From positions 1,823,303 through 1,870,206 of the forward strand of contig BFEA01000219.1 of assembly GCA_003427395.1 (NCBI GenBank): DNA of 46,904 bases. The letters run 5' to 3'. This DNA comes from Chara braunii. Its lineage: Eukaryota; Streptophyta; Charophyceae; Charales; Characeae. How positions within the stretch are numbered: the stretch's first letter is position 1; each line of letters begins with the position of its first letter. The notes beneath the pieces are model-generated. The model saw only the letters and a program-made list of their open reading frames with translations. It did no database searches and was not told the DNA's origin. Position numbers and translations under genes: made by a program. Below, piece after piece: positions 29,991 through 39,540 of the stretch.

Positions 29991-30587
29991 TCACCAGAAT
30001 CGTTGTACTAAGTTAGCACTAGTCTTCTTGTAACCGAAATGTCCCGTTGCGTCGTGACATTCACCTAAAAATAAACCACGCAAAATCTCCCTAAATGGAA
30101 CAACTAACCTCTTAAACCCTGTCTTTTCAAGAAAGAATAACTCATCCACCATCATAAACTCGTCAGAAAAGGCCTTGTCTTTGGCGTGCAGTTTGTTGAT
30201 GGTGTCCATCGTTATGGGATCTTCCTTGTAGGCTTTGGATCGAGAATCGTCCTCAGATAAGTCAAACTCATAAATTAGCGTACCTACGTAATCTGCCCTT
30301 CTAGACAACGCGTCTGCAACCTTGTTGTACTCTCCCTTCACATAGTCTAGTTTGAAGTCGTACTGATCTATGACTTCAATCCAGCGTTTGAGTGCATCAG
30401 AAATAATTGGTTGGGTCTTGATCCACTTGAGGGTCCGATGGTCGGTTCTCAAGTAAAAGAACCTTCCTAACAGATAGTGCCTCCAGTGGACAAGTGCCTT
30501 GTAGAGAGCATAGAGTTTCATCTCGTAGGTGGAGTTTGTCAACTTCTTTGATGACATCTTTTTGCTCATGTACTCGACCGGTCTCAA
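29991..30587 (-). pseudogene. Ty3/gypsy RNase H C-terminal part and H2C2 zinc finger
   Basis: 198 codons, starting inside RNase H: TYEMKLYALYKALVHWRHYL holds the conserved Glu helix, FYLRTDHRTLKWI the catalytic TDH, and DYVKGEYNKVADALSRR the end of the domain. The zinc-binding module follows (GECHDATGHFGYKKT...), which in Ty3/gypsy precedes integrase. The first half of RNase H lies at 30588-30700 in the same phase, broken by TAG codons at 30603-30605 and 30663-30665. Confidence 0.85.
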
Positions 30588-30992
30588 ATTTTTCCCTTCC
30601 TGCTAAGCCAGCACTCCGCCAATGTCATATTGGCTTGCGTAAGTGGTAACAACGAATGGCCTCTACGGGTCGGGCACCATGAGAACTTCATGGTGTGTGA
30701 GAGCATGCTTCAAACGCTTGAAAGCTGCCTCACACTCGTCGGTCCATTCCCATGGTGTGTCAAGTTGAGTTAGATCAGTCAAGGGAGATGTGATCGTGCT
30801 ATAATTCTTCAAGTTTACGAAATTGTGGTAAAACCACACATCCCTAAGAATGATCTAACCTCAGTCACAGACCGGGGTTGTGGCCAGTCACGTATGCTAG
30901 CCACCTTCGCATCTTCGGACCTAATCTCATTTGCGGATACTTCATGACCCATGTACAAGATTCGAGTGCGTTTGAACTCGCATTTCTCTGCG

Positions 30993-31535
30993 TTAAAGTG
31001 CGTTTATCTTATACTCGTGTTGTCGAAGGAGTGGAAGTACTTTGTCTACATGTTGAGCATGCTCCTCGACGGTCTTACTAAAGATAAGTATATCGTCGAG
31101 GTACACAACAACAAACTTATCTAAGTAGTCATGAAATATCATATTCATGGCGTGTTGGAATGTACCCGGCGCATTGCAAAGGCCAAAGACCATCACCACA
31201 AACTCGTACAAACCGTACCTGGTCTGGAATGCGGTTTTGTGCTGGTCCTCTGGTCTTATGACAATCTGATGGTAGCCGGATTTTAAGTCTATCTTGGTAT
31301 AGTACTTATACCCCTGCACCCTATCCAATAGGTCGTTGATGCGTGGTAGAGGTTTTGTGTTCTTAACGGTGATGACATTAAGGCCTCTATAATCAATGCA
31401 CATCCTTAGTGTTCCTCCTTTCTTTGGAACAAATAAGACTGGTGAGCCAAAGGGGGAGGTACTAGGCCGAATCCATCGCTTTTCTATGAGCTCTTTCAGT
31501 TGTCGTCGAAGCTTGTCCAACTCGGTCGGAACCAT
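30993..31535 (-). pseudogene. Ty3/gypsy reverse transcriptase
   Basis: A clear RT of 180 codons: [20 protein letters not shown], then MCIDYRGLN, the catalytic aspartates in [14 protein letters not shown] and [12 protein letters not shown], and [12 protein letters not shown] (NAPATFQ is usual). The downstream connection (VTEVRSFLGMCGF, then WEWTDECEAAFKRLKHAL at 30640-30870) is out of frame by a one-base deletion near 30825. Coding is otherwise well kept, so the copy is not very old. Confidence 0.9.
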
Positions 31536-31568
31536 CCTATAAATTATTCCCTTAGGTGTCTCGCTACC

Positions 31569-31740
31569 TTAGATGAAATCTATGGTATGGACAACCTCCC
31601 TGTGTACAACTATTGTAGGCTCCATAATCAGATCAGGGTACTTAGCGACGGTAGTCTCTATCTTTGGGGGTGTTTTAACGGCCTCCTTTTTTGCAGAGAC
31701 ATAGACTAAGTACATTCCTTCCTCTTGGTTGTATTTATAA
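31569..31740 (-). pseudogene. Region upstream of the Ty3/gypsy RT
   Basis: Reads MYLVYVSAKKEAVKTPPKIE, then VAKYPDLIMEPTIVVHREV, ending TAG before the RT frame. It is probably the protease-to-RT spacer of the polyprotein. No protease DSG/DTG motif is visible. Confidence 0.4.
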
Positions 31741-31848
31741 TAGTTACTAGCTAAGCGCCCTCGGTGCGGAGGGTGCGGGCCACGCCCGCAGAAATAAGAG
31801 TAACTGGCAACAAAGTCCAACTTTAATTCACGAAGCAAAAAAATAGTG

Positions 31849-31942
31849 GAAAAAAAAAAAAAAGTAAGAGAAAGGGCGAGGAGAGACAGAGATAGACAAA
31901 GAAAAAAAGAAAAAAAAAAGATAGAGATAGATAGATAGATAG

Positions 31943-31985
<43 letters not shown>
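31849..31985 (+). repeat. A-rich and (GA)n simple repeat
   Basis: Poly-A runs and about 20 uninterrupted GA units (31945-31982). The Leu/Ser frames on the minus strand are artefacts of this repeat. Confidence 0.9.
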
Positions 31986-32119
31986 CAACGAAAGAGCAAA
32001 AAAAAAATAAATGAACACGAGTAAAAAAAGAAAAAAAGTATGATATAAATTTTTTTCGTTTGATTTAAGTAATCAAGTGGCCGAATTATGATCAAGGCAC
32101 AATTATTGCGTAGTGGAAT

Positions 32120-32965
32120 NNNNNNNNNNNNNNNNNNNNNNNNNNNNNNNNNNNNNNNNNNNNNNNNNNNNNNNNNNNNNNNNNNNNNNNNNNNNNNNNN
32201 NNNNNNNNNNNNNNNNNNNNNNNNNNNNNNNNNNNNNNNNNNNNNNNNNNNNNNNNNNNNNNNNNNNNNNNNNNNNNNNNNNNNNNNNNNNNNNNNNNNN
32301 NNNNNNNNNNNNNNNNNNNNNNNNNNNNNNNNNNNNNNNNNNNNNNNNNNNNNNNNNNNNNNNNNNNNNNNNNNNNNNNNNNNNNNNNNNNNNNNNNNNN
32401 NNNNNNNNNNNNNNNNNNNNNNNNNNNNNNNNNNNNNNNNNNNNNNNNNNNNNNNNNNNNNNNNNNNNNNNNNNNNNNNNNNNNNNNNNNNNNNNNNNNN
32501 NNNNNNNNNNNNNNNNNNNNNNNNNNNNNNNNNNNNNNNNNNNNNNNNNNNNNNNNNNNNNNNNNNNNNNNNNNNNNNNNNNNNNNNNNNNNNNNNNNNN
32601 NNNNNNNNNNNNNNNNNNNNNNNNNNNNNNNNNNNNNNNNNNNNNNNNNNNNNNNNNNNNNNNNNNNNNNNNNNNNNNNNNNNNNNNNNNNNNNNNNNNN
32701 NNNNNNNNNNNNNNNNNNNNNNNNNNNNNNNNNNNNNNNNNNNNNNNNNNNNNNNNNNNNNNNNNNNNNNNNNNNNNNNNNNNNNNNNNNNNNNNNNNNN
32801 NNNNNNNNNNNNNNNNNNNNNNNNNNNNNNNNNNNNNNNNNNNNNNNNNNNNNNNNNNNNNNNNNNNNNNNNNNNNNNNNNNNNNNNNNNNNNNNNNNNN
32901 NNNNNNNNNNNNNNNNNNNNNNNNNNNNNNNNNNNNNNNNNNNNNNNNNNNNNNNNNNNNNNNNN
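32120..32965. other. Assembly gap (846 N)
   Basis: All N. The frames that cross it are meaningless. The 5' part of the Ty3/gypsy element may lie here. The bases to 33177 on its right show no gene. Confidence 0.95.
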
Positions 32966-33177
32966 GCATGCCATTGAGACCCCCCATAAAAAATTTCAGA
33001 ATTTTCTGAGCATTTGGTGATAGGGTGCTATTTGGGGTGGGAGGGGGGGGGTACGAGGAGTTTTGGTGGGGATAGGAGGGGTATAGGTGGGGATTAGAAA
33101 CTTTGAAGATGTTTATCTTTTTTTCTACTGGCTCAAATGAGCCAAAATTTTGGTGGCATACACCTTATGCAAGGTAG

Positions 33178-33204
33178 AAGTCACATGATTTTTTTCAAAA
33201 AAAA

Positions 33205-33250
<46 letters not shown>

Positions 33251-33350
33251 GCTAGGTCGGACAACCCTTGTCCGGTCCGAGACCGTCCAACGTCCGACAA
33301 GACGTCCGGTCGGACAACCCAGGGGTCCCGGACGTCCGGCCAAACAACCT
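33178..33350. repeat. Poly-T tract with clustered GTCCG motifs
   Basis: About 40 T in a row (33210-33248) followed by at least seven GTCCG or CGGAC motifs in 90 bp (for example GTCCGACAAGACGTCCGGTC). The arrangement resembles one end of the small elements at 38963-39243 and 42080-42544, but no terminal inverted repeat could be defined. Confidence 0.45.
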
Positions 33351-33352
33351 AG

Positions 33353-33510
33353 ATTAAAACTCATCAGAATTGGTTCCCTGATGCGTTTCGACTGCCACCA
33401 CGAATTCATCTTCAGGGGGTTTCCCACCGTTCATACCCTGATGTTCCCTTCCACCACTCACCCGCCTCCGCGCTGCTACGTATCGACATCCCCGGAAATG
33501 CCGATACTGC
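33353..33510 (-). repeat. 3' direct repeat (pseudo-LTR) of the Penelope-like element
   Basis: Shares 158 aligned positions with 38791-38948, starting ATTAAAACTCATCAG and ending GCCGATACTGC, with few substitutions. Confidence 0.85.
33372..33425 (-). ncRNA. Degenerate hammerhead-ribozyme-like motif, 3' copy
   Basis: Minus strand: stem I strand CCCC, core CTGAAGA (matching CUGANGA), a stem II with only partial pairing (GAATTC against GCAGTC), GAAA, then CGCATC as stem III plus cleavage triplet ATC, and AGGG closing stem I. The core is good but stems I to III are weakened relative to the 5' copy. Confidence 0.45.
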
Positions 33511-33906
33511 ATCGCGTCGGTCTTGAAAGAGGAGTTGTTACTCGTCACAGAAGTATAAGTACTTTGACCATCAGTTGTCTTGTCGATAAAGGTTCATAGT
33601 CCTAACCGGACTGCACACCACACCACACCTTCCCCTAGCCCTGAGGGAAAAAAGTTAACAAACTGCTAGCAAAAAAGGTTACTTAAAATTGTTGTTATCT
33701 ATACTCATACTTCGCCTGCTAAAGGCACTACATACAGCCTACCTATTGACGTAGTACCTTCCGCCAGTCCAAACAGCCCCTTCAAACAGTTACCTGTGGT
33801 CTGAACATAACTATGCCAGGCCTAAACCACCATTGAGGCCGAAATAAAAAAGTCAACAGGACCCTGTCCAAATAGATGAGCCTAGCCTCCAGCCGCCGCT
33901 GTGTGC

Positions 33907-34206
33907 TCACATCGCGGACTTAATTAGTTCGACCGCTAGGCTCCAGACTCTGTCTCGACAGAAGGCGAAACGTTTCAATACTCTCAAGAAAAATTCACCT
34001 GGGAAACCTTTCAGACGCAATTCGTGTTTCAAGGTCAGCACCCGCAACGGGATTTCGCTGCGTACCGTAGTATTTTGGTCGATGCGATGCAGATGACTGC
34101 TAATAATGACACTCTTCTGGCTCTTACTACCCGAGGAATAGAAGGACTGCCCATCGTGGAATTCCAAATTACACTCGGTCCAAATGCACCTTTCATTCCG
34201 TGACAA
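33907..34206 (-). pseudogene. Penelope-like RT, thumb region
   Basis: 99 codons (RNERCIWTECNLEFHDGQSF, then VLTLKHELRLKGFPGEFF) that follow the palm in the expected place for the RT thumb. It joins the upstream fragment through stops and a frame change at 34200-34270 (FLGCQIQV in one frame, GIFVHQKCL in another). No endonuclease follows it, consistent with the permuted order. Confidence 0.6.
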
Positions 34207-34266
34207 CTAGACACTTCTGATGTACGAAAATTCCTGGCGGACCTGGATTTGACAACCTAGAAAATC

Positions 34267-34512
34267 TCACTGCTTTTGCCCGTCATTCGTACGTTTCAAT
34301 GTCAAGTTATCAGGATAGCAATGCTCGAACTTATCTCGAATACGATCAACTTCCGTCACAGATCTCGTTGTATGAGCGATACACAAACAGACAACATCCA
34401 CTAGTCGAGTACCAAAAACCAAACAATTTTTCCTACCCAGACTACTCAAAAAACGAAATTCAGAAAACACACACATGATGCATGCCAATGGGGGGCTAGT
34501 GCGCTTGCCCAT
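34267..34512 (-). pseudogene. Penelope-like RT, palm segment with mutated catalytic motif
   Basis: Reads MGKRTSPPLACIMCVFSEFR and then CLVFGTRLVDVVCLCIA. The first block continues the GIGIPMGK region of the RT from before the 522-bp insertion. The second is the YxDD box position, here LVDVV: one of the two aspartates has become Val, so the RT would be inactive even without the insertion. Confidence 0.8.
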
Positions 34513-34518
34513 TGCAAT

Positions 34519-35040
34519 GGAAAAATTTCCTAGAATTAAATAATCATTCTATAGTAAGATTACAATCTAAATTTCAAATTTTCATTTCATCTTAAGAAAG
34601 GTCATTCCAATTTAAAAAATTTTCATCCTACTTGCAAACTTTTATTCCAAGAATATAGTATCCCTTCTTATTTTGACTGCATGTTAGAGATGGAATGGAA
34701 GTCTGGATGAGTTCATGAAATATTTAAATTGGACTGTTATTCTAAGTAAGAATTTTCAGTCATAAATAAGTTAATTCAATCTAAACTAGAAGATATTTGT
34801 TGCAGTATAATAAAAATTTAACTAAAATATTTCATAAACTCGTCCAGACTTCCATTCCATCTTTAACAAATAGATGTAGTTGGAAGGGAAAGTTCATATT
34901 TAGACGGGAACTTATCAAATAAAACTGAAAATTTTAGAATTGGACGAACATTGAAATGATAATTTATAAATATGAAGGTTTTTTTTTGTGTAGAATGTTC
35001 TTTCAACTTTCATTTCTCGTGGGAATGTTTCTGTTGTGAG
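34519..35040. mobile_element. AT-rich fold-back (MITE-like) insertion in the RT gene
   Basis: 522 bp interrupting the GIGI-MGK region of the RT. It is strongly AT-rich and folds on itself: 34687-34727 (GATGGAATGGAAGTCTGGAT...) is the near-exact inverse of 34824-34864, about 97 bp apart, and the outer sequences also pair with more mismatches. Flanks read CCCATTGCAAT on the left and ATCCCAATGCC on the right, so only an AT dinucleotide could be the target duplication. No coding capacity. Confidence 0.75.
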
Positions 35041-35381
35041 ATCCCAATGCCTTGTCGCAGCAGTACATGAGTGGCGTACGTATACGTTTGATTGAGCTCA
35101 AGAGTCACAAACTTCCTGACATCCGTCAATTCAATCCTTCGCCAATGATCACCATCAGTGGTATCACCGAAGGTTGCCCCTTTCCCTTGCGTGTTAACAC
35201 GAACAAATTCCTTACCCTTCTGCTGGTATATAGATATCAACCAGTTAACAGCCTCAAGGCTGCATTCATGTGGAAGATGACTAAACATCTCTTTAGTGTC
35301 GTATGAAAAAACTGCAATTCGTGCACCCGGCCCCAATTTGTCAATCTTCGAGTTGATCGATTTCAAACGCTCAGCCAGCAT
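35041..35381 (-). pseudogene. Penelope-like RT, central palm
   Basis: Reads LAERLKSINSKIDKLGPGAR, then IAVFSYDTKEMFSHLPHECS, the RT motif A region (the DIKDMFTxLPH pattern in other elements; the Asp is kept), and YTYATHVLLRQGIGI where the insertion begins. The last residues in the open frame to 35010 are translated insertion. It follows the upstream N-terminal part after a stop at 35406. Confidence 0.8.
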
Positions 35382-35405
35382 CGAAACTGCCGGGAGATTG
35401 AAGTG

Positions 35406-36374
35406 CTAAGACTTGGGTAGGCAAAACAACAAATGATTCAAAGTTTTAGACACGGCTTTCCCTGTCTTCACCATAGGCTCGCTATATGTTGGACAAATTG
35501 GTCTGTATCGGTCCAAGTCTTTGTGCTTTGGCGGCACATAAGAGGATCCGAAGGAGCCCAACTTGTCCCACTTAGCAAACCGAACAAGCCCCAAGAGTCT
35601 GACCTCCTCCAAGACAGTCCGCTTGATTACTTCAACAGGCTGGTCCACAATAACATATCCTGGATTGCGCACAAACGTGCACATCATTGCTTCGAAATAC
35701 ACCCGTGGGCATACAACCAGGGTTTCGCTGGGGTCACGGTCAAGCGGTGTCATGACCATACCGTCGAAAAAGTTCTTTACCTTCATCACCTCAGACACCG
35801 ACAAAGCCTTTGCTGGTACATTCATCTCGCTGACAAGGCAGTGCTCCACATCCTCAATTCGAATTGTGGGTGTTTCATAACAGTTCCTCCAGCTACCAAA
35901 TCCATCTTGAATTTCCTTAGTCAAACTCAACAATCTATCATCTATCCGTTCGATCGGGATGTTCTTCGCATTGCAAAGCAGAGGATGCAACCCCTCTATA
36001 CTGCTAAGGCGAAAGCGCACATGTCCGTTTTCCTTAGGAACGGACAGGCCTGAGCAGTTGCAGGCTAGCACATCTTTCGAGGCAAATAGCCTCTGATTGT
36101 GCAGAATATCCCCCACGGTGCGATTTTTAGTCAACACCATGTGAACATTCCGACGCGAGCTCTTAGCAAAGCAAGAAGGGAGTCCACAATTCATAAGTTG
36201 GTCATTAATCACCTTCCGAACCTCAGATAGCTTAATCCTATCATCAAACCCAATTCGAATAGTCAGGTCAGAGCCAATACAAATACCATGTCTGACCCTA
36301 AAAATCCGACTCAAGAGACGACGCAAATACCGTCGAGTAGACTCCCAACTAAATTCCTCCATCACATTATACAA
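35406..36374 (-). pseudogene. Penelope-like element, RT N-terminal region
   Basis: An open frame of 322 codons. The C-terminal part, LVRFAKWDKLGSFGSSYVPP, then KHKDLDRYRPICP and LNHLLFCLPKS, matches the region before RT motif A in permuted Penelope elements, where a DKG tripeptide is characteristic; here it is DKL. Earlier parts (CFAKSSRRNVHMVLTKNRTV, VLACNCSGLSVPKENGHVRF) are the element's N-terminal extension with paired cysteines. It is the best-preserved stretch of the element. Confidence 0.8.
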
Positions 36375-36819
36375 TTTCAGGAGATTATTGATACGCCAAG
36401 CCTAGACAATATCCAATATCTTCGGGCTACGTAGTATGGAAACCAAAATTCCTACATAGAAACAAGAAAACAAACTTTCCCTCTTTCTCAAAGGCATTCT
36501 TACACTCACTCAGGTTCTGATTGTAACCCCCAAGTTCAACTGTCGACTTCCCAAAATCCTTAACTATCTGATGCCAAGTATCAGTCCACGACTCCACGCT
36601 TTACCACCTGAAAAACACAGACAGAACCTCGTTTCCTTACTCTCAAAGGTTGAGACCAGCACCTTGTGTATTCGTACGGTTTCGGTGTCCTGGTTCTCTC
36701 TTCGAACACTAATCGGATTAAGTGCCCGAACACACACATCTCTCGTCCATACTTGCCTACGACTACGTTCCTTCCTTCCTGGTGGGCAAACCTTACGTTT
36801 CCGTTTATCACGACGAGCA

Positions 36820-37268
36820 CCAGTCGAGTTAAGGAAAGGAGACCAATGACGAATGTAGAACGCTTCTAAAGTCTCAAGTTCCTGGGCGCTGGATATATCA
36901 ATCGGTACCAGTACGTAATTCTCAACACCAAAGCAAGCAAGCCATCGGTAAAAATGTGACTGGTTACGTTGTTTGCATGCATAGAGATGCTCGTGTCAAC
37001 GTACGTTGACCGAGCGAGTAGTCGTACCGATATACTGCGACTTGCAGAAAGGAGAGACACATGCATATACACAATTTGGTTTCTCCAAGAAGGAGATCCC
37101 AAAACGCTCAAAGAGACGAACCCAAGACTTAACGAATTTTCGACACCACCGAAGTCCTCCCAGCAAAGTCAATTTGACAACAACCAATCTTAATACAGCT
37201 TCAACGGTGTGATCTATCGCTACCAACTGCTTCCGAACGTTACACAGATAAACGCATTGACGCCGCAT
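36820..37268 (-). pseudogene. GIY-YIG endonuclease domain, upstream of the RT
   Basis: Reads NCVYACVSPF (GIY strand, Gly replaced), CKSQYIGTTTRSVNVR (YIG strand), then TGA at 36996-36998, and in the same phase HEHLYACKQRN and LETLEAFYIRHWSPFLNSTG, which carries the catalytic Glu (EAFYI) and the final Asn. All five motifs of the GIY-YIG nuclease fold are identifiable in order. The TGA codes within the domain, so this is inactive. The ATG at 37268 lies in the same phase as the upstream ORF, five codons after its stop. Confidence 0.8.
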
Positions 37269-37280
37269 AGTCGCGTATCC

Positions 37281-38573
37281 TTAATATTGGCTAGTCTCCT
37301 CAGCATCACCATCAGTGCCTTCGATGATATCTCCTTCTGCCTTAGCTTCTTCCTTGGACGGAGCCTTGTCAACCTCTTCCGATTCGTGGACAGAGTCATA
37401 TGCCACCGCCGCCTTGTGATCAGCAATATCGAAAATGACATTAATCTTGCCACGGTACTCAATCACTTCGTTCTTGCACAACGCCTCCATAGTTTTTGCA
37501 TCCAGATCAATCAGATCCCGCCGCACCGCGTCGAGATATCGTAAGCGGCCCAGCTCCCCACACTCTGCCGGGATCTTCATATTAGATGCCTGTCGGCTCT
37601 TGGGCTTCGTCGTACTACGAGACTTCACTTTCGGGGTCCGCGACTTCAACCGAGGTGTCAGGCGAATTGGTTTGATCCCTAACCGCCTTCCCGGTGTACG
37701 CTTCGAAGGTACGACCATAGGCGGACTGTCTTCGAAAACAGGCTCGGCACCCCTCTTCCGCTTCTCGTTGATGGTTAGCTGCTTGGTACGTGCACTCAAG
37801 TCCTCGGATCCCCCATCGATGTCCCCATTGGATCTGCACCCGCTCGCACCAGAAGAGTTCTTCGCCTTGCTTTTCCCGGTCATAACTCTTCGTAGTTCCT
37901 GCCGAATCTCGTCACGTAGTTCGCCGATCTTCAACGATAGCTGCATATCCACGTTCTTGGCCAGTTTCAACTCCCTCTCTTCCGCTTTCCACACCTTGGC
38001 CTTCTTGCGGGCCACACGCTGCTCACGTTCAATCTTCTCTTCCTCCGGTTTCTGCTTAGCTAATTTCTTAGCCTTCTTCTGGGCCTCCTTCTCGTCCTGC
38101 TTCGATCGTTCAAGTTGAACGTACTCCTGTAAACTAGCAACATTGCGTCCCAATTTCTCAAACTCCGACGACATACGTGGTTCGCCGGATGCAGACGACT
38201 TCATCTGGCCTCGCCTAGGTGATGACGAACGTCCTCTATACGAATCGCTTGATGTAGACGGCGCATCCAACCAACTTCACTGATTCGCATAGTGGCCCAC
38301 CTTGTGACACTTGAAACATCTCGGTGGTCTACGCCTCTGGCTCCGGTCTCGGTTCCGATCATACTCCCAGTCGGAGTCGCGGTCCCGATTGCGATCGCGG
38401 TCAAGCTCACGCTCTCTCTCCCGACCACGATCTCGTTCACGCTCCCGGTCGCGATTGCGATCTCCTCCCCCACTGTTATATCCGCCTTGATTGTCCCTTG
38501 GCTCATCGCTCACTATACTTAATAACCTTGCAACTGAAAGTCCACTCCACGCTTGAGGTCTCCGAAATACCAA
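37281..38573 (-). pseudogene. Zinc-knuckle, basic ORF1 of the Penelope-like element
   Basis: Starts near SDEPRDNQGG, then an Arg/Asp/Glu-repeat tract (DRNRDRERERDRG), a CCHC knuckle CFKCHKVGHYANQ whose last Cys is replaced by TGA (38277-38279), then continues in phase: a long basic coiled-coil-like helix (EAQKKAKKLAKQKPEEEKIE), a Lys/Arg/Ser/Thr/Pro-rich nuclear-localisation-like segment (RSTTKPKSRQASNM), and a folded end (KNEVIEYRGKINVIFDIADH). It stops with TAA at 37281-37283, immediately before the GIY-YIG frame in the same phase. It is gag-like in composition, probably an RNA-binding protein. Whether ORF1 is normal for these elements I cannot confirm. Confidence 0.7.
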
Positions 38574-38790
38574 GCGCTTCGACCACGATAGTCGAACAAA
38601 AATAAAACTGAACTCACCCTATGTAATAGGCTCGTGCTCACTCATCCGAGCTTGGTCCGAGACAGTTCACACGTGACTTCGATAGGTATAATGAATAGTG
38701 ATACATGCAAGAAGATGTACACGCATACGGAGATAAAGTCAAATGACAAGCTCAACGTAGACAAGTCCGCACCAATAGTCAAAATATTCA

Positions 38791-38948
38791 ATTAAAACTC
38801 ATCAGAATTGGTTCCCCGACGTGTTTCGACTGCCACCACGCAGTCACCTTCAGGGGGTTTCCCACCATTCATACCCCGATGTTCCCTTCCACCACTCACC
38901 CGCCTCCGCGCTGCTACGTATCGACATCCCCGGAAATGCCGATACTGC
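38791..38948 (-). repeat. 5' direct repeat (pseudo-LTR) of the Penelope-like element
   Basis: Partner of 33353-33510. A 20-bp piece, CTGCTACGTATCGACATCCC, is repeated beyond it at 38946-38966. Confidence 0.85.
38810..38863 (-). ncRNA. Hammerhead-ribozyme-like motif, type I topology
   Basis: On the minus strand, in order: GGGAAACCCC (3' part CCCC = stem I), CTGAAGG (core CUGANGA with A9 changed to G) and an extra T, stem II GACTGC/GCAGTC with loop GTGGTG (six perfect pairs), GAAA, a minimal stem III (AC/GT around AC), cleavage triplet GTC (38820-38818) and GGGG closing stem I. Predicted cut: between 38818 and 38817. Such mini hammerheads are known in Penelope-like pseudo-LTRs. An extra base after A9 also occurs in a natural viroid hammerhead. 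Activity of this copy is doubtful because of A9G. Confidence 0.6.
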
Positions 38949-38962
38949 TACGTATCGACATC

Positions 38963-39243
38963 CCCGTACGAACGGCCGTTCGGCCGTATGTATAGCCCCG
39001 TGCGGAAAAAAAGAAACAAAAANAAAAAAAAAAAAAAACGTTTTTTTTTATCTCAAATTTGGTAACGAGTTTCAATATGACCCTGAGGCAAAAGTGTTTG
39101 ATTTTATTTTTCTGCATAACATATTTGTTTTTCATATTTTTTTGAATTTTTTTTTTTTTTTTTCGTACGTAAAGCCCGTACTACCATATGAGCCTGTACG
39201 TACGGCCGTACGTATGTACGTACGGCCCGTATTCGTACGGGGA
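38963..39243. mobile_element. Small inverted-repeat element with GTACGG subterminal repeats
   Basis: Terminal inverted repeats start ATCCCCGTACGAA on both ends (right end read in complement). Inside, GTACGG/CCGTAC motifs are repeated many times near the ends, and the centre is poly-A/poly-T (one undetermined base at 39023). No coding capacity. A target duplication could not be recognised. Confidence 0.6.
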
Positions 39244-39540
39244 TCTACGCAGCCTCGAAAGTTCCGAATCGAGTCTGTCTTTGCCGATTGTAACGACATG
39301 AATCACAACATCCACACATCTCTAAGTGTTAATACTCGTATTCAATTCCGCTGCTGCTTCCACAATATCTTGCACCCTGTGAAAACTGTCAAGATAGGAC
39401 AGGTGTGCAAGTGTCTTTTTCGGACCAATTGATTCAACAGAGTCGTACATGGTAATGTTAAAATTAGAAGAACTTAGTTGTTCCAATGGTCCTGTATGGA
39501 CATGCAGATGGTTTCTTGAGGGCGTATGAGCGGACACAAC

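Larger units (their letters stand above)
28747..31740 (-). mobile_element. Decayed Ty3/gypsy LTR retrotransposon, pol region
   Basis: Pol order RT, RNase H, integrase on the minus strand defines a Ty3/gypsy element. A polypurine tract (AAGGGGGATGAAA, 28754-28768) followed by TGTGAGG marks the probable start of the 3' LTR at about 28753. Gag, protease and 5' LTR are missing; they would lie beyond 31740, toward the N gap at 32120-32965. At least seven in-frame stops in pol show it is dead. Confidence 0.85.
33353..38948 (-). mobile_element. Penelope-like element, GIY-YIG upstream of RT (permuted type)
   Basis: Two direct repeats of 158 bp (33353-33510 and 38791-38948, constant offset 5438 bp) bound a minus-strand element: zinc-knuckle ORF, GIY-YIG endonuclease, RT, thumb. 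Canonical Penelope-like elements have GIY-YIG after RT; the reverse order matches the permuted clade described from the green lineage and protists (Chlamys/Naiad type). The direct repeats correspond to the pseudo-LTRs of this class. Numerous stops, a frameshifted thumb and a 522-bp insertion in RT show a dead copy. Confidence 0.85.

Noticed and set aside
31569-32018. Leu/Ser-rich membrane-like protein on the minus strand
   Set aside because: The hydrophobic part translates the (GA)n and A-rich repeat; only the part below 31740 looks like retrotransposon sequence.
32088-33020. Frames spanning the second N gap
   Set aside because: Almost entirely undetermined bases.
33353-38948. LINE-type retrotransposon
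   Set aside because: An ORF1 with zinc knuckle suggested a LINE, but the nuclease is GIY-YIG rather than APE or REL, and the RT motifs and flanking direct repeats fit a Penelope-like element.
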